Below, in pieces: positions 26,051 to 38,023 of a DNA stretch of 64,000 nucleotides. Positions within the stretch are counted from its first letter, which is position 1, and each line of letters starts with the position of its first letter. Position numbers and translations under genes: made by a program. The DNA lies in assembly GCF_016802725.1 (NCBI RefSeq), contig NC_052668.1, forward strand, positions 26,964,501-27,028,500, given 5' to 3'. Origin of the DNA: Solenopsis invicta (taxonomy: Eukaryota; Arthropoda; Insecta; Hymenoptera; Formicidae). The notes beneath the pieces are model-generated. The model saw nothing but the letters and a program-made list of their open reading frames with translations. It ran no database searches and was not told where the DNA came from.

Positions 26051-27640
26051 AGGATACACAGAAAAAGGTTATTATCAAATTCATTCTTTCATATATGTAT
26101 AAGCAAGTATATTAAATCTTTTGAAAGAATTTATAATCTTACACAGACATAATTTACTGACACAAAGAAAATTTTTTTGTTTAAGATTATAAATTCTTCC
26201 AAGATTTTATACTCTTTTGTTATAGATAAAACGATAATGATTTAATACTAATTTTTTCTGTGTACAGTTGTATATTATATTTACTCTCATGTATGAAGAT
26301 GTGCTGCGTTACCGTATTATTAAATAATTTATTTTTCATATTACAATAATTTAAATATTTAAATTATGGGAATGTCCATACCAATCGAAATCAGATCTTA
26401 TTGTTAGTGCTCAATAATAATTTTCTAGGTGAATTTACAAACATTTACAAGATTCGTTGAATTGCTCGCCGCTCTTACTTGTCAAAAGACGCTTTTAAAT
26501 AAAAAATCTTGAAATGAAATATCATGGAATTAAATTGCTAATCTATTTACATAATAATTTTTATAGTTACAAGCATCTTTACAATCTTTTCTTTATCTAG
26601 AAAACTGTACAAAACCTAGAAAATATAAGCACTAAGTTCTGCTTTCAACCGGTATAGCCATTCTCGTAATTTAAATATGTACACGCTCATATTAGAATGT
26701 TGTTTATATTAATTATTTAAATTATTTTGTGTGCATTTTCGTATATAAACTACAATAATAATAATTGTTTGCGTATCCCTCTTGAAAAAATCACTATCTT
26801 CTCGCGCTTTCTATTAAACACAACATGTTTCTTATGCATTAATGTAAAATAAAGTTACTAAGAATAAAAAAAAATACATTATACTATACATATGACTTAT
26901 TTTAATATGTAATATAAAAAGCGCTAAAATCTTTTTATAAACGATTAACACTTACTCACTCTTGGCATTTTATTTTCTTCACTCGCCCTTATCGTGTCAT
27001 TCGCGTTTTATACTTCTATTAAAAAGTTACACCGTAATGGTTTTCACTTTTCAACAGCAATTTCATTTAATTTTAACCTCCTGTTTTAAGTTTGCATATT
27101 ATTTTATTTAAAACGTTAATTCTTAGACATTCTAACCCAAAATAATTTTGTGTTATTACTTATTAAGCAACTCCTATATGTTTTGATATTTTCTTGAGCA
27201 GAAAAAAATTATGCCTTATGGTCCAAAGTGAGACGCCTCTCTCTATAAAATCTTATAAAAGTGGATCAGAGAGCTGAAAGGTATTTAATTATAATATTAT
27301 TACTAAGCTATTTTGTTATTAAAATGTAATTGATCTCTAATTACAGCGCTCAACTTGCATTTGTCGCCTTTTGTACGCTATTCTTTTCCATCCAAGCATT
27401 AAAATACTTACAAAAATTTTAATATCAAACCACTATAGATTATATAATAAACCATTATAGATTGTATAAAGCTTATTTCTTTTAATTAAGTACCAACTTT
27501 GAATATCTAAAAAAACTATTATCGTCAAAACACAATGCAAAATTAATGCTGAAAGACATAGTGTTGCTAGACATCCAATTATTTAGGTATATATTTTCGA
27601 CAAAATTTTGTAGAATTTAAGCAAATCTTCATTCATTAAA
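26051..27640. other. OR-B/OR-C spacer, no gene seen
   Basis: AT-rich. About 26070-26250 has an imperfect inverted pair around TTTGAAAGAATTTATAATCTTA and TTTAAGATTATAAATTCTTC, a small foldback. 27190-27600 aligns loosely with the 3' flanks of OR-B and OR-D, consistent with tandem duplication of whole units. Confidence 0.5.
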
Positions 27641-28994
27641 TTAAACAAGAATTATCAAATAAACGGCGGTAATTGCGACGAACTGAAAAACAAGTTTTCA
27701 TCATTTAATTGCTTTGACCTCAGATATCATAATAAAGTAAATTAATTAAATATGTACTCACAACGATGAAAAGAGCATTATTTACTTCGAAGGAGTTGCA
27801 GGCCGTAAATGCTACTCGATACTGTTGTAGCTGAACTGAAAAATCGTTGACTTCGTTTCTGATGCATTCTACGTCCAGATTTTTGCAATTCAGTACAAAT
27901 GCGTATACAAATGTTCCGGTCCTCTGGGATTCTTCCTGCGCAAGTGTGCAAATCCAGCATGTCAGACCGAATTGCATGACATGCAGTAGCCAAAACATTT
28001 TATCTTTGATTACGAATGCTTTTTCATCCATGCACGTTTCATCCATACTCATTTTGAATAGTGAAGCCACAATCATGATAAAGCAGTTCACCGAGCAGAT
28101 GAGGAAATGAGGGCCGTAAGTATCGTTTACCGTGATGATGAGAACACGAATACCTTCATAATGGAATTTAGAATTTGATTACGTCCAAGTATCATCGCAA
28201 TTTCTTCAGAGATTGTTAAATTACATCTGGAGTCACATAAATTTACATCGTCTAATTACAAGGCAAAAGATAAAATTCGCAAAAAGCTTACCACTATGCA
28301 GTTCTCTGATGCGTCTAATCTTAAGCGCGACCCATGACGCATCAGATATCTCATCCCATTGGCCGATCAATTTATTTATCGTTTGGAATCTATAATATAG
28401 CACATATACGATAACGTTGAAGACGAAACTGTTGATTAACGTCTGAGCTGATATGTAGTAAAACAACAAGTCGGACACGTAATTGCACTCTGGATGTGCA
28501 AAGTAATAATACAGAACGTGCACGATCAGGAACAAAGGACAGCAAGCGAACGTTGCGAAAATCGCTAACGCTTCGACTTTTATTACACGCCAGTCACTCA
28601 TGGATATTTCCTTCCTGATCTTCTGATCGATCTCTTCCAATCTGTGCATCAGCTCCGGCCACTTGTCGAACTGACTGATCCCATTATAAACGTAGTAATA
28701 CGTTGACACGTGACAAATCAGCCATTTCACGAACTGAACGGACTTAAATGCATATTCGACATCATTAGCAGTAGCGCATTTGGAGTTATTTTCTAACTTA
28801 TATTCTTTTATCATCTCAATGGAACACAGGACGGAATGAATGATACGTATGATGACCGTTACTGCCTTAGGATACTTCTGCGGACGTGCAATGCCGACGC
28901 CCAGGAGCCAAGAAGTGTACGTTATTGGGCGTAAAGTGTGCTCTATCAAGAGCAAATTATCTTCAGCTTTCACTTCAGCTATCTCCTCCTGCAT
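27641..28994 (-). CDS. odorant receptor OR-C (insect 7tm_6 family), short C-terminus
   Basis: Exons on the minus strand: 28994-28292, 28153-27762, 27682-27641; phases match the paralogues. The product is 378 aa. Recognisable segments are ITYTSWLLGVGIARPQKYP, SFVFNVIVYVLYYRFQTINK and NDFSVQLQQYRVAFTACNSF. The last exon reads FVAITAVYLIILV and then TAA, where paralogues continue with a (L/I)QFY block. A single CAA-to-TAA change at the conserved glutamine explains this. It removes only the final residues of TM7 and the tail, so function is possible but uncertain. First-exon insertions near residues 70-80 make it the most diverged in that loop. In-frame codons extend upstream to 29171; the ATG at 28994 fits the paralogues. 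Confidence 0.88.
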
Positions 28995-29131
28995 TTTCGC
29001 GTTTAATTTTCTTGCTAATCGATGCGTTTTGCAAGCGAGTACAATTGTTGATTGTATTGAAGCTCTTCGCGACACACGATATTTGGGAAAAGTGACAGTA
29101 AAATTTTTCTCGAAGCAAAACACTCTGTCAA

Positions 29132-29337
29132 ACAGGCACGTTGTAAATTCTTCCTGATGCTTCACGTACAATAAAGAACGACGTATTACTTCTGCAACAT
29201 TAAATGCGTGCCAGCTGTCCCTTATGAATGTAATGCGGTTTTAGTAAATTAAATTCATTCGAAAAAATAGTTAATCATGCTTAGTACGAATATATGTAAC
29301 AAGGAAAGAAATGATAAATGATAGAAACCTATTAAAG
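29132..29337 (-). promoter_or_regulatory. conserved upstream block of OR-C
   Basis: Shares GGCACGTTGTAAATTCT, TTCACGTACAATAAAGAACG, ACGTATTACTT and GTTTTAGTAAATTAAAT with OR-D and in part with OR-A and OR-B. Confidence 0.5.
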
Positions 29338-32269
29338 TGGTTAAAAGTATATAATAGTTATATTTATTTTTAAGAGAGAAAGAGAAAGAGAGAGAGAAGG
29401 AGAGATAGAGAAATGTGGCGTGTTATCGTATTATTAAAAAATTAATTTTTAATATTGCAAGTCATTTAAATTATTTTGTATTGTATGCCTAATATTTTGA
29501 ATGTAAGCTATAATAATAATTGTTTACACATCCCTACTGAAGAAATCATCATTTCTTCGCGCTTTCTATTGAGCAATAATATGTGCTTGATACATGAAAA
29601 ATACAATATACAATAAAAATTAAAAAATATTGCAAACTGTAATTTTTTAATAGATAATATTTAAATATCATAAAAAGTGCTAAAATTGCTTTTTTATATA
29701 TTAAACGTTTTTTAAGTAAAATACGTATTTAAATAAAAATGTGTCTTATATTTAAGAAGTCAGAAGTGCCACTGGCTGAAAAAAAATTGGAATTTTTTAA
29801 TTGAAAAAGATTTAATAAGAAGTTAATACGGATACAATATTAACTTTAGATATGTATGCTAATATATAAGGTATTTTCTATAATTTGTTCATTTTTAATA
29901 CTTCTGTTGTTATTAATGATACAATAAAATACCAAAGGAAAAAAGAGTTTGTTTCTAAAAGTAAAATATTATAATATGCATAAAATTTTTTTTAACATCG
30001 TTTTGTAAGAATTTAAGGTTATCGCTACTTTTTACAATAGAATGACATATTTTTACTATTGTTGTAATGTAGTTTATAAGAAAAACAAATTCAATCATAT
30101 AAGATATGTTGACTCTAAAATGACCTAAATATAAAAAATTATTTATATGGCAAAAAATTGGATAAATTAAATTAAATTTTCAATATTTATTTATTATCAA
30201 AATAAAAAAGAATTATAGGTTAAATTAAGCAACTTTAATGGATTTTGAAGTTTACAATACTATATAAATACTAATAACGGGACATGTATTGACCTAACTT
30301 GATCCTCTTCAAACCGACAAATATATGTACAATGTTATTGCTTGAGTCCACTGTCGCTTTATCTTTGTCTTGAATCGCTAACAACTGTTCAGACTTTTGC
30401 TGTTAACGTTGTTAACTTTTCGTTTTTTTCCTAAATATAAGCAATTACTAAAGAAGTGATTGCCTATAATTGCAATAATTACAAAAAAAAAGTTAAAGAT
30501 ATAAAAAAATTTTCTGTGATTTTATTAATAAATGTATATCTGCAAAAGCATTTAAATTTGTAAATAAAACTCATAATTAGGACTCGACCTATAATTGAGA
30601 GCGTCACTTTAGACTACTTTAGAATGATCATTGCTTTAATTTTCCTGTGAACAGCAGAGTTAATTTTTTTAGGTGAACGCCAGTAGCCTATAATTGTACT
30701 CGTTGTAATATTTGTGTCCTTTTTGTAAACAGTGGAAATTTTCTAAAAATTAAAGTATTTTATTTTTATTTTAAACTAATGTTTAAATTTAGATACAAAT
30801 TATTTTTATCAAAAAAATCATTTATTTAATAAAAAAATAAATAAATAAATTTAGAAGGCTGAATTGAGATGTCGTCGTATTATATGCGAACAAAATAACA
30901 TTGACTCTCTTGGGCGGGAAAATATTATTTACATCAAGATGTAAAAAGATGCTTATTTTTTGCGATATTCAATTTTCTTTATTTATTTCTCAGTATAAAT
31001 CACTTGTTTTTGTGTTTGTAACATTATACTTTTTGAAGAGAGAAAAAGAAAGTTTTTGAACTTTTTCTTTGAAGCTTTATACCTAAACTTTTTGTATGTA
31101 TTTATTATAAAAAGTTACGATTTTTTAATCTAATAACATTTACCCAATTTGCGTGATTAATCTTAGGTAATTAAATTATTGTATAATATATTTTTCAAAA
31201 AGAAAAAGCATTGTACATACTAATATTATTAAGTAGATCAATAAGTAGACAAACGCGAAATATCCATGACAATAAAAGTTTTTACGTAGCATCTTAAGTT
31301 AATAATTGCATTAACCGTTGTCCATTAATGTGTGGCAATTGCATCGCCACGATTCTTAAAGCTGACGACGCGATATTGCTTAATGATGTTTGGACACGAG
31401 CACATAAACATACATATTAAACACGTCATCTAGACATTACATACGCAAACGACGCTTTGATCGGTAAGGCGAATACAACAGATCTTTAACCAGAAATTTT
31501 TCTCCATAATTTTTGTTCATGTCAAATATTTTTTACAATCTTTTTAGGTCTTTCTATTTTAATATTGTTCTTCTACATTTTTGCACTCACAATCCGATTA
31601 AATTCTAATTATACTTATTTGATCTCAGAAATTTAATTTTATTATTCTTGTAATTAATAGAAAATTTAAATAAACAACTAGTAGTGATCATAATTTGTGG
31701 TAGAAAATATTTCAATGTTTCAATAACAATCTTGAACAAAACAAAATAACATTAATCTCAAGAACGAAATATAGAATAATCGAAACAAAACAGTAAACAA
31801 ACTCATTGTTATTTGATTTCGTAGTAAAGTGTTAATCTCCTACAGATTAATCACAAGACGTCATTTCTTAGACATTACTCGATTTTTTTATTAAACAATT
31901 TCAAATTATTATTTATTAAACAGTCCCTATATTTTAATTTCTCTTTGCCCAAAAATATTACTCATGAGCCATTGTAATGCACTTCTCTGTATAAAATCTT
32001 GTGAACATGGCTCAAAGAGATGACCAAAACGTCCAATTGCAACTTTATTATTAAATTATTAATTATTTAGTTAATAACACTGTAATCCAATTTTCTCACC
32101 TGACTTGTATAGTATTCTTTTTCTTTCAACCAAAGTATTAAAAATACTTATAAAGTTTCAGTAATATTGAACTACCACTTTACAGATTATTTATTTACAA
32201 AATATACATTCTTCAATTATCATCTTTTAATGTTTAACAAGCTATTTTTTGTCAATGCACAATCCAAAG
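29338..32269. other. OR-C/OR-D spacer, no gene seen
   Basis: A purine-rich (GA)n stretch lies at 29373-29412. 29640-29800 aligns with 23180-23340. 31310-31480 is less AT-rich than its surroundings but shows no exon signature. 31930-32269 resembles the 3' flank of OR-B and OR-C. No other gene or RNA is recognised. Confidence 0.5.
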
Positions 32270-34356
32270 TTAATAAAAAGTTAAAGTATTGTTTAGTGTT
32301 ATTTCAGTTTGTCTATACGAATTGTCCGCACGAAGTAGTGTTAAACCATGTATTAATTCATTGTGTTTAGAATCTTTGGGTGGTTGATAAAATTGAATGA
32401 GGATTATTAAATAAACGGTAATGACCCCGACCATCTGAAAAATAAATTTCTATCATTCAATTGTTTCAACAGACATTTCTCACATTGGAATTTAAAAACT
32501 AATTCCTTTTACATTAAAAAAAAAATTAATTAATTAAATGTCTACTTACATCATTGAAAAGAGCATTGTTCATTTCGAAGAAATTACAGGCAGTAAATGT
32601 TACACGATACTGTTGTAATTGAATCGAAAAATCATTGATCTCGTTTTTGACGCCAAAATCTTGGTCCAAGTTTTCGCGATTTAATAAAAATGTGTATATA
32701 ATTATCCTGGTCCTCAGGGATGCTTGACGGGCGAGCGTACAAATCCAGCACATCAGACCGAATTGCGCGACGTACACAATCCAAAGAACATTATGTACCG
32801 CAACCAACATATAATCTTTCTCTCTGACACCCATGTAGATTCTGAATAGTGTAGCCACGGCCATGGCAAAGCAGTTCGCCGAACAGAGGAGGAGATGAAG
32901 GCCATGAATATCGTTTATCACGACAACGAGATCATTAATACCTGCATTAATACAAGTTTACAATTCATACACAGTAAACAACAAAATGCTAATTTTAACA
33001 TTCTTTGCATGTCCCAGAAAGTCCATTCTAAATTTTAAGTTAAAATAACTCTTATTCATTGTGTTACTTATTGACAAATTAAAAATATTAAGTAATTAAC
33101 ATTATACTTTACATTTATCTATGTTATTGTGACTTTAAATGTGATGTACATATAAATTATGTTACTTATAAATTATTTAAAAACTACATGGAAGAGTAGT
33201 TACAATAACTCATAGGAAATGTAACTCTTAAAAATGGAATATTATTTTGAATACTTTTAACATTCTAAAAGACGTTGAAGTAAATCTTCAAATAATCATG
33301 TTAAATTAACTTTGAGACATGTTGATTATTTGAAATAATAATTGTGTTAAAAAAACTGAAAATAATATTCCATTTGTAACATACACAAAGTGTTAACATA
33401 TAAAGTTGACATAAATGTAACACATGAAAATGTTATAAAAATAACATATCAGTGGTATGTTAATTTTACATTGAAGTATAATAATAATCATAACGTGGTA
33501 ACACAAGAAAATTTTAACATATAGACTCACAATTTTTTACTGTGTGGATTGTATTAAACTACATCTTCAGTCATGCATTTACACTCAATTTATAATGTAT
33601 AAATAATACAAAATAATAAAAAAAAAATAATCCAAAGCATAATATTTGTAGAAACTTACTATTATACAATACTCTGATGCGTCTAATCTTGGGCGCAATT
33701 TTTGATGCATCGAACAGCTGATCCAACTGACCTATTAATTCATTTATCGCTTGGAATCTATAACACAGCACATAAACGACAATATCAAAGACGAAGCTGT
33801 TGACCAACGACTGGGCTATCATGATATAAAACAACAAGTCGGACACGTAAATGTACTCAGGGTGTGTAAAGTAATAATACAGGGCGTGTACGATTAGAGA
33901 CACAGGACAGCAAACGAAAATCGTGAGAACCGCTAGAGAATCCGCGATTTTTATCGGCTGGTCATCAATGGGTGTTTCCCTTTTGATCTTCTGATCGAGT
34001 TTCTTCATTTTGTCCATCAGCTCCGTCCACTTGTTGTATTGACTGATTCCGTGATAAATATAATAATATGCAGCCACGCAGCCCGTCACTCTGTTCATGC
34101 TGTACATGAACTTGTACACATCGCTGTCAGAAGCAAAGGCAGTATCGAAGGTGAAGAAATCTAAGACGCAGTACGTCGTACTAACAGAACACACAAGTAA
34201 GTGAAAGATGCGTATGATTATCGTTACATACTTGGGACACTTGCGCGGACGTGCAACACCGACGCCCATGAGCCAGGAGGTGTACGATAATGGTCGTAAT
34301 GTATTCTCTATCGAGGGCGAATTGTCTTCAACTTGCACTTCAATATCATCTTCCAT
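32270..34356 (-). CDS. odorant receptor OR-D (insect 7tm_6 family), long C-terminus
   Basis: Exons on the minus strand: 34356-33660, 32941-32550, 32434-32270; phase-1 and phase-0 introns. The product is 417 aa. Family segments are LSYTSWLMGVGVARPRKCP, SFVFDIVVYVLCYRFQAINE, NDFSIQLQQYRVTFTACNFF and TM7 GVITVYLIILIQFY. It is closest to OR-A (shared TYCVLDFF in the first extracellular region and INDLVV/ISDLVV after intron 1). The tail after TM7 is about 38 residues, much longer than in OR-A, because the A-type stop is lost; the extra residues look non-conserved. Intron 1 is about 720 bp, against 115-185 bp in the paralogues, because of an inserted repeat. It lies most upstream of the array in transcription direction. 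Confidence 0.92.
32957..33550. mobile_element. probable MITE inserted in OR-D intron 1
   Basis: The ends near 32970 (ACACAGTAAACAACAAAATG) and 33545 (reverse reading CACACAGTAAAAAATTGTG) are imperfect inverted repeats. Inside, 33234-33376 forms a hairpin (AAATGGAATATTATTTTGAA against GAAAATAATATTCCATTT; CTTCAAATAATCA against TGATTATTTGAA). GTTAC/GTAAC motifs recur. Its presence explains why this intron is several times longer than in the other ORs. Confidence 0.5.
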
Positions 34357-34487
34357 CTTCGTGTCTTCTTTTCTTGTTAATCGATGCGTTTTGCAAGCGA
34401 ATGGCTCTGGAGTATACTGATTGTTCCTCGTGATAAAATATTTTTGAGAAATGATAGTAAAATTTTTTGAAAGCAAAGTCTTTTAAT

Positions 34488-34702
34488 GAACGTTGTACGT
34501 TGTAAATACTCTTTGGTGCTTCATGTAGAATAAAGGACGACGTATTACTTGTGTAACGTTAAGTTGCGTGTCAGCTGCCCCTCATAAGCGTAACGTGGTT
34601 TTAGTAAATTAAATGTATTTAAAACATTAGTTAATTAAGCTTGGTATGCATGTGTAAATACAAACAAGGAAAAATAATGATCAATGATACGAGCCAATTA
34701 AG
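34488..34702 (-). promoter_or_regulatory. conserved upstream block of OR-D
   Basis: Plus-strand landmarks are TTCATGTAGAATAAAGGACG, ACGTATTACTTGTGTAACGT, TTGCGTGTCAGCTGCCCCTC, TTAGTTAATTAAGCTTGGTA and GATACGAGCCAATTA. CAGCTG is an E-box-like palindrome conserved in OR-C and altered in A and B. Confidence 0.5.
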
Positions 34703-35274
34703 ACAGTAAACGGTATAGTAACATGTATTTTTAAGTTAATAGATGTACTGTGTTACTGCATTACTAAAAAATTAGATTTTTAATATTGTAATAATTTAAA
34801 TATTTAAATAAGAATATCTTGACCGTTATCGTAGTATTCAATAGTATTAATAAAACGGGTCATTAGAGCTAAGTGATGAAAAAAATTGTTTACAGTTTTC
34901 GTAGAGAAGTTTTATAGAAATACCCGTTGGCATCGATAATATTAGATTCATTTTTAATTTAATTTCGTGATATTACAATTCTAGTTCTATTTAACAGTTG
35001 TGTTTGAAATCAAAAGTAACAGCACATAGTTTCAGAGAATTAAAAATTGTAAAATCACATAAGAAACACATTATTTTCAGTGCTAATTACAAGACCTAGC
35101 TGCGAATGTTTCAACTCGTCAATTATTTGTGTTTTAAATATATAAATTATTTTATGCCCTATTAATTTTGTATATCTATTTATATTTTGAACATATTAAT
35201 AATAATTTTCCACATATCGTTTTTAAAGAATTCTGAATATTGCAGTAATAATTAAACCTCCGTTTTGGAAATAT

Positions 35275-35440
35275 TAAATTGATACACAAATGTTGCAGCA
35301 ACATTAATATTATATATGTTGCTCTAATGTTGCTGCAACATTACGTATCAATTTTTCCAAAGCGGACATTTTACCATAACTGCAATGTTGCTGACATATT
35401 GCAGCAATATTTTGCATTTGCAATGCTGTACCGTATGGAT
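35275..35440. repeat. palindromic GTTGCTGCAACATT repeat
   Basis: ATTGATACACAAATGTTGCAG is mirrored by CTGCAACATTACGTATCAAT around an AT core, and ends in a TGCTGTACCGTATGG segment. The motif content resembles the 103-bp element at 2490-2592. Confidence 0.5.
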
Positions 35441-35594
35441 TATAATTTCAACGATATTTGCTTCGAAATAAAATGTGTCGATTATTTCTTCTAAGGGATG
35501 TTTCATTCTTTGAAACACATTCAAAGACATACATTTTTAAAATTTTAAGAAATATATTTTTCATGGTGTAGTTTAATAAATATCATCACATTGG

Positions 35595-35858
35595 TTATTG
35601 AATTTGTAGGAAGATACCCATGTCGCAAAAATAAGTGTTTGAACTCTGACTAAAATGGATATTTTTCGCAACAAATTCTTTTGTACTGTTCAAAGAATAC
35701 TTATTGGCATCAGAGAGAAACCCAAGAGTAACCATTTCAATTTTTTTCGTAGGACCGTCAAAATCCCCGTACACTACCGCCACAGTATATCCCTTTCCAA
35801 AATTGATATTACATAGCATCTGTATTTCACTCTGTCGATAAAAATAGTTTAAGTCCAT
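35595..35858 (-). CDS. unidentified 87-aa open frame, possible gene fragment
   Basis: An open frame starting MDLNYFYRQSEIQMLCNI and ending NTYFCDMGIFLQIQ. It is open upstream of the ATG for about 17 more codons (to about 35910), and its amino-acid composition looks protein-like rather than random for AT-rich DNA (GDFDG, STKEF, FCDMG). I recognise no family. It has no signal peptide or membrane segment. It could be an exon or relic of a transposon or other inserted sequence, or chance. Confidence 0.25.
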   Translation of the reverse strand: MDLNYFYRQSEIQMLCNINFGKGYTVAVVYGDFDGPTKKIEMVTLGFLSDANKYSLNSTKEFVAKNIHFSQSSNTYFCDMGIFLQIQ

Positions 35859-36024
35859 GATAAAATCATTAATATAGAGGTATAACTCTTTTACAGACTT
35901 GAACCATTTTTATCGGCAGTGTTCTAAAATAGTGTAGTATTCATTTTGAAAGTAGATGTATTGATAGTAGTGTACGAGGATTTTGATAGTATCACGAAAA
36001 AAGCCCGGATAGCACCCAGGAAAA

Positions 36025-36029
<5 letters not shown>

Positions 36030-36072
<43 letters not shown>
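36030..36072. repeat. (AT)n microsatellite
   Basis: Uninterrupted AT dinucleotide run. Confidence 0.97.
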
Positions 36073-36075
<3 letters not shown>

Positions 36076-36443
36076 CGTACATTTATATATATAAAATAAA
36101 TATAATTGTATATAATTATATATAAAATATGTATAACAGCGCATAGCACGGCGCACTATTTTGCGTTTTAGTTTATGTAAGAACGAAAAAGTTCCGTAAA
36201 GGTAAAACTCGATTTTTGTTTGTACGCGGAAGTTAACGTTATTTTTGCGTTTTTTATCATTAATTAGTTATTAATTCATGTATCGTTATAGCCAATGATG
36301 CAAAAAGTAGTAAATCAAATAGAATAGCATTTAATAAAAAAATAATTAATTATAAAATGCAAAACATATTTATGAATAAACAATGTACAAAACGTGTAAT
36401 GTAATAAAACGTTATGCAATAACCACTATTAGATGTATCTTAT

Positions 36444-37198
36444 CAGGGAATGGAAAGTTACTTTTTAAAGGTAACTCGATCGTTACCGTTACTCGTTACC
36501 GAATCAACAAAGTAACTAGTTACCGTTACTCGTTACATAGAAAATAACTATTTGTTACTTTTTCATTATTTTGTTAATTTTAAAATAAAATTAGATTATG
36601 TTAAAAGATTTTCATATAATTCTAAACCTAAAATAAAATAAATAAAACTACAAAAATTATATAGAACTTTCTGGATAAGATTCATATAGAATTTATTAAA
36701 TATAAACTACATACATTTTTTATCAATATTTTTAATAGGAAATAATTACGTTTCATTTTTGTCTGAAAGTTTTACTTTGTCATGTAATGTAAAAGTTAAA
36801 CCATGAAAATGTTTTACTTTAGTATTATATTTTTATTGGTATTAATTTATTATTTACTTTTAACAAAAATTGACATCTTAAAGTTCATCGTAAAGTTCAC
36901 TTTTATGTTAATACAATTCTATAATTGGTTCATTTTACAACTATTCTTCAAAACAATCTTAAATATAATATAAAAACAAACTATGAATACTGATTGAAAA
37001 ATAAAGATTGAAAATTATATTATAAATTAAAAAGTAACGATAAAAGTAACTATTTTTGTTACCGTTACTAGAAAAATGTAATTACGTTACCGTTATAGTT
37101 ACAAAAAATAAAAAGTAACGCCGTTATCAATTCGTTACCAAAAAAGAGTAACTGTAATGGTAACGGCGTTACAAGTAACTCGTTACTCCCAATCACTG
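36444..37198. mobile_element. hAT-type MITE (755 bp)
   Basis: Left end CAGGGAATGGAAAGTTAC; right end reversed CAGTGATTGGGAGTAACG. Both ends carry several GTAACTCGTTAC/GTTACCGTTAC subterminal motifs. The flanking octamers TATCTTAT and TATTTTAC match at 6 of 8 positions. CAG(G/T)G ends with 8-bp duplications are typical of hAT elements. No transposase frame. Confidence 0.75.
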
Positions 37199-37206
37199 TA
37201 TTTTAC

Positions 37207-38019
37207 CATATGCTGTTTTCAGTTTTTATTATTTTTAGCTTAAAGTAAAAATTATTTAATGTACTATATTTGCTGTGCTCTCCGCAACTGAGTTAGAGTT
37301 TCTGAAAAAATTTGCGTAAAGTAAGCTTATATAATAAAATTCTATCTACAAACCAAATTAGGCTTTTAACGAGCAAAATTTATTCCAAATACACTTAGAG
37401 ATATGGCATCTACAATATAATAAATAAACTTTTACAATAACATAAATTATATAAAGAATTTTTTAAGTTAGAAAAAGTTTTTTAAGTTACGAGTACGTTA
37501 ATCAATCATCAAACGCGTTTTTTGCTGCACAAAGTCTTCATCAGTGAAACAAAAACATTTAAATAAATTAATAGTAATATCATCGCAAATTACAGGAATC
37601 CTGAAGCTTTTGATCCAAATTTAAAGATAAATACGCAATTAACTAAAATTATTTATATTATTTGAAAATTCTACCTTTTTATTACCGCAAGTACATTTAT
37701 ATTATTAAATGATCTTTTTTGTCACTTTTATAAAATAAGCAAGTTTTATGAGGTGTCCCATCATACCCCGCATAACGAAGCATAATGGAATTAATGCACT
37801 TTTTCAATAAAACAATAATTGTGTCCTTTAATCTATTCTTTTGCAATAAAACTTCTTTTTTCTTAAAATAGATATTCCAAAGAATTATTTAATATTTTAG
37901 TAGAAAATCAATGTGACTTATTTACTTTTAATATGTTTAAAACTAGTTTAAAATTACTATGCCCGTTATGCCCCAGAATCCCTAATAAGCATATTTTACA
38001 TATAATTAAGTAATCATAT
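37207..38019. other. intergenic, no gene seen
   Basis: AT-rich sequence. The phrase TCCCATCATACCCCGCATAACG (~37757) is echoed by TGCCCGTTATGCCCCAGAATCC (~37960), possibly a decayed short element. No gene. Confidence 0.45.
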
Positions 38020-38023
38020 ATAC

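Larger units (their letters stand above)
34703..36443. other. upstream flank of OR array
   Basis: Mostly AT-rich. It contains the palindromic repeat at 35275-35440, an unidentified open frame at 35595-35858 (-) and an (AT)n run at 36030-36072. No further gene is seen. Confidence 0.5.

Noticed and set aside
28840..29157. Plus-strand open frames across OR first exons
   Set aside because: Antisense shadows of the OR coding exons; similar antisense frames occur over every paralogue.
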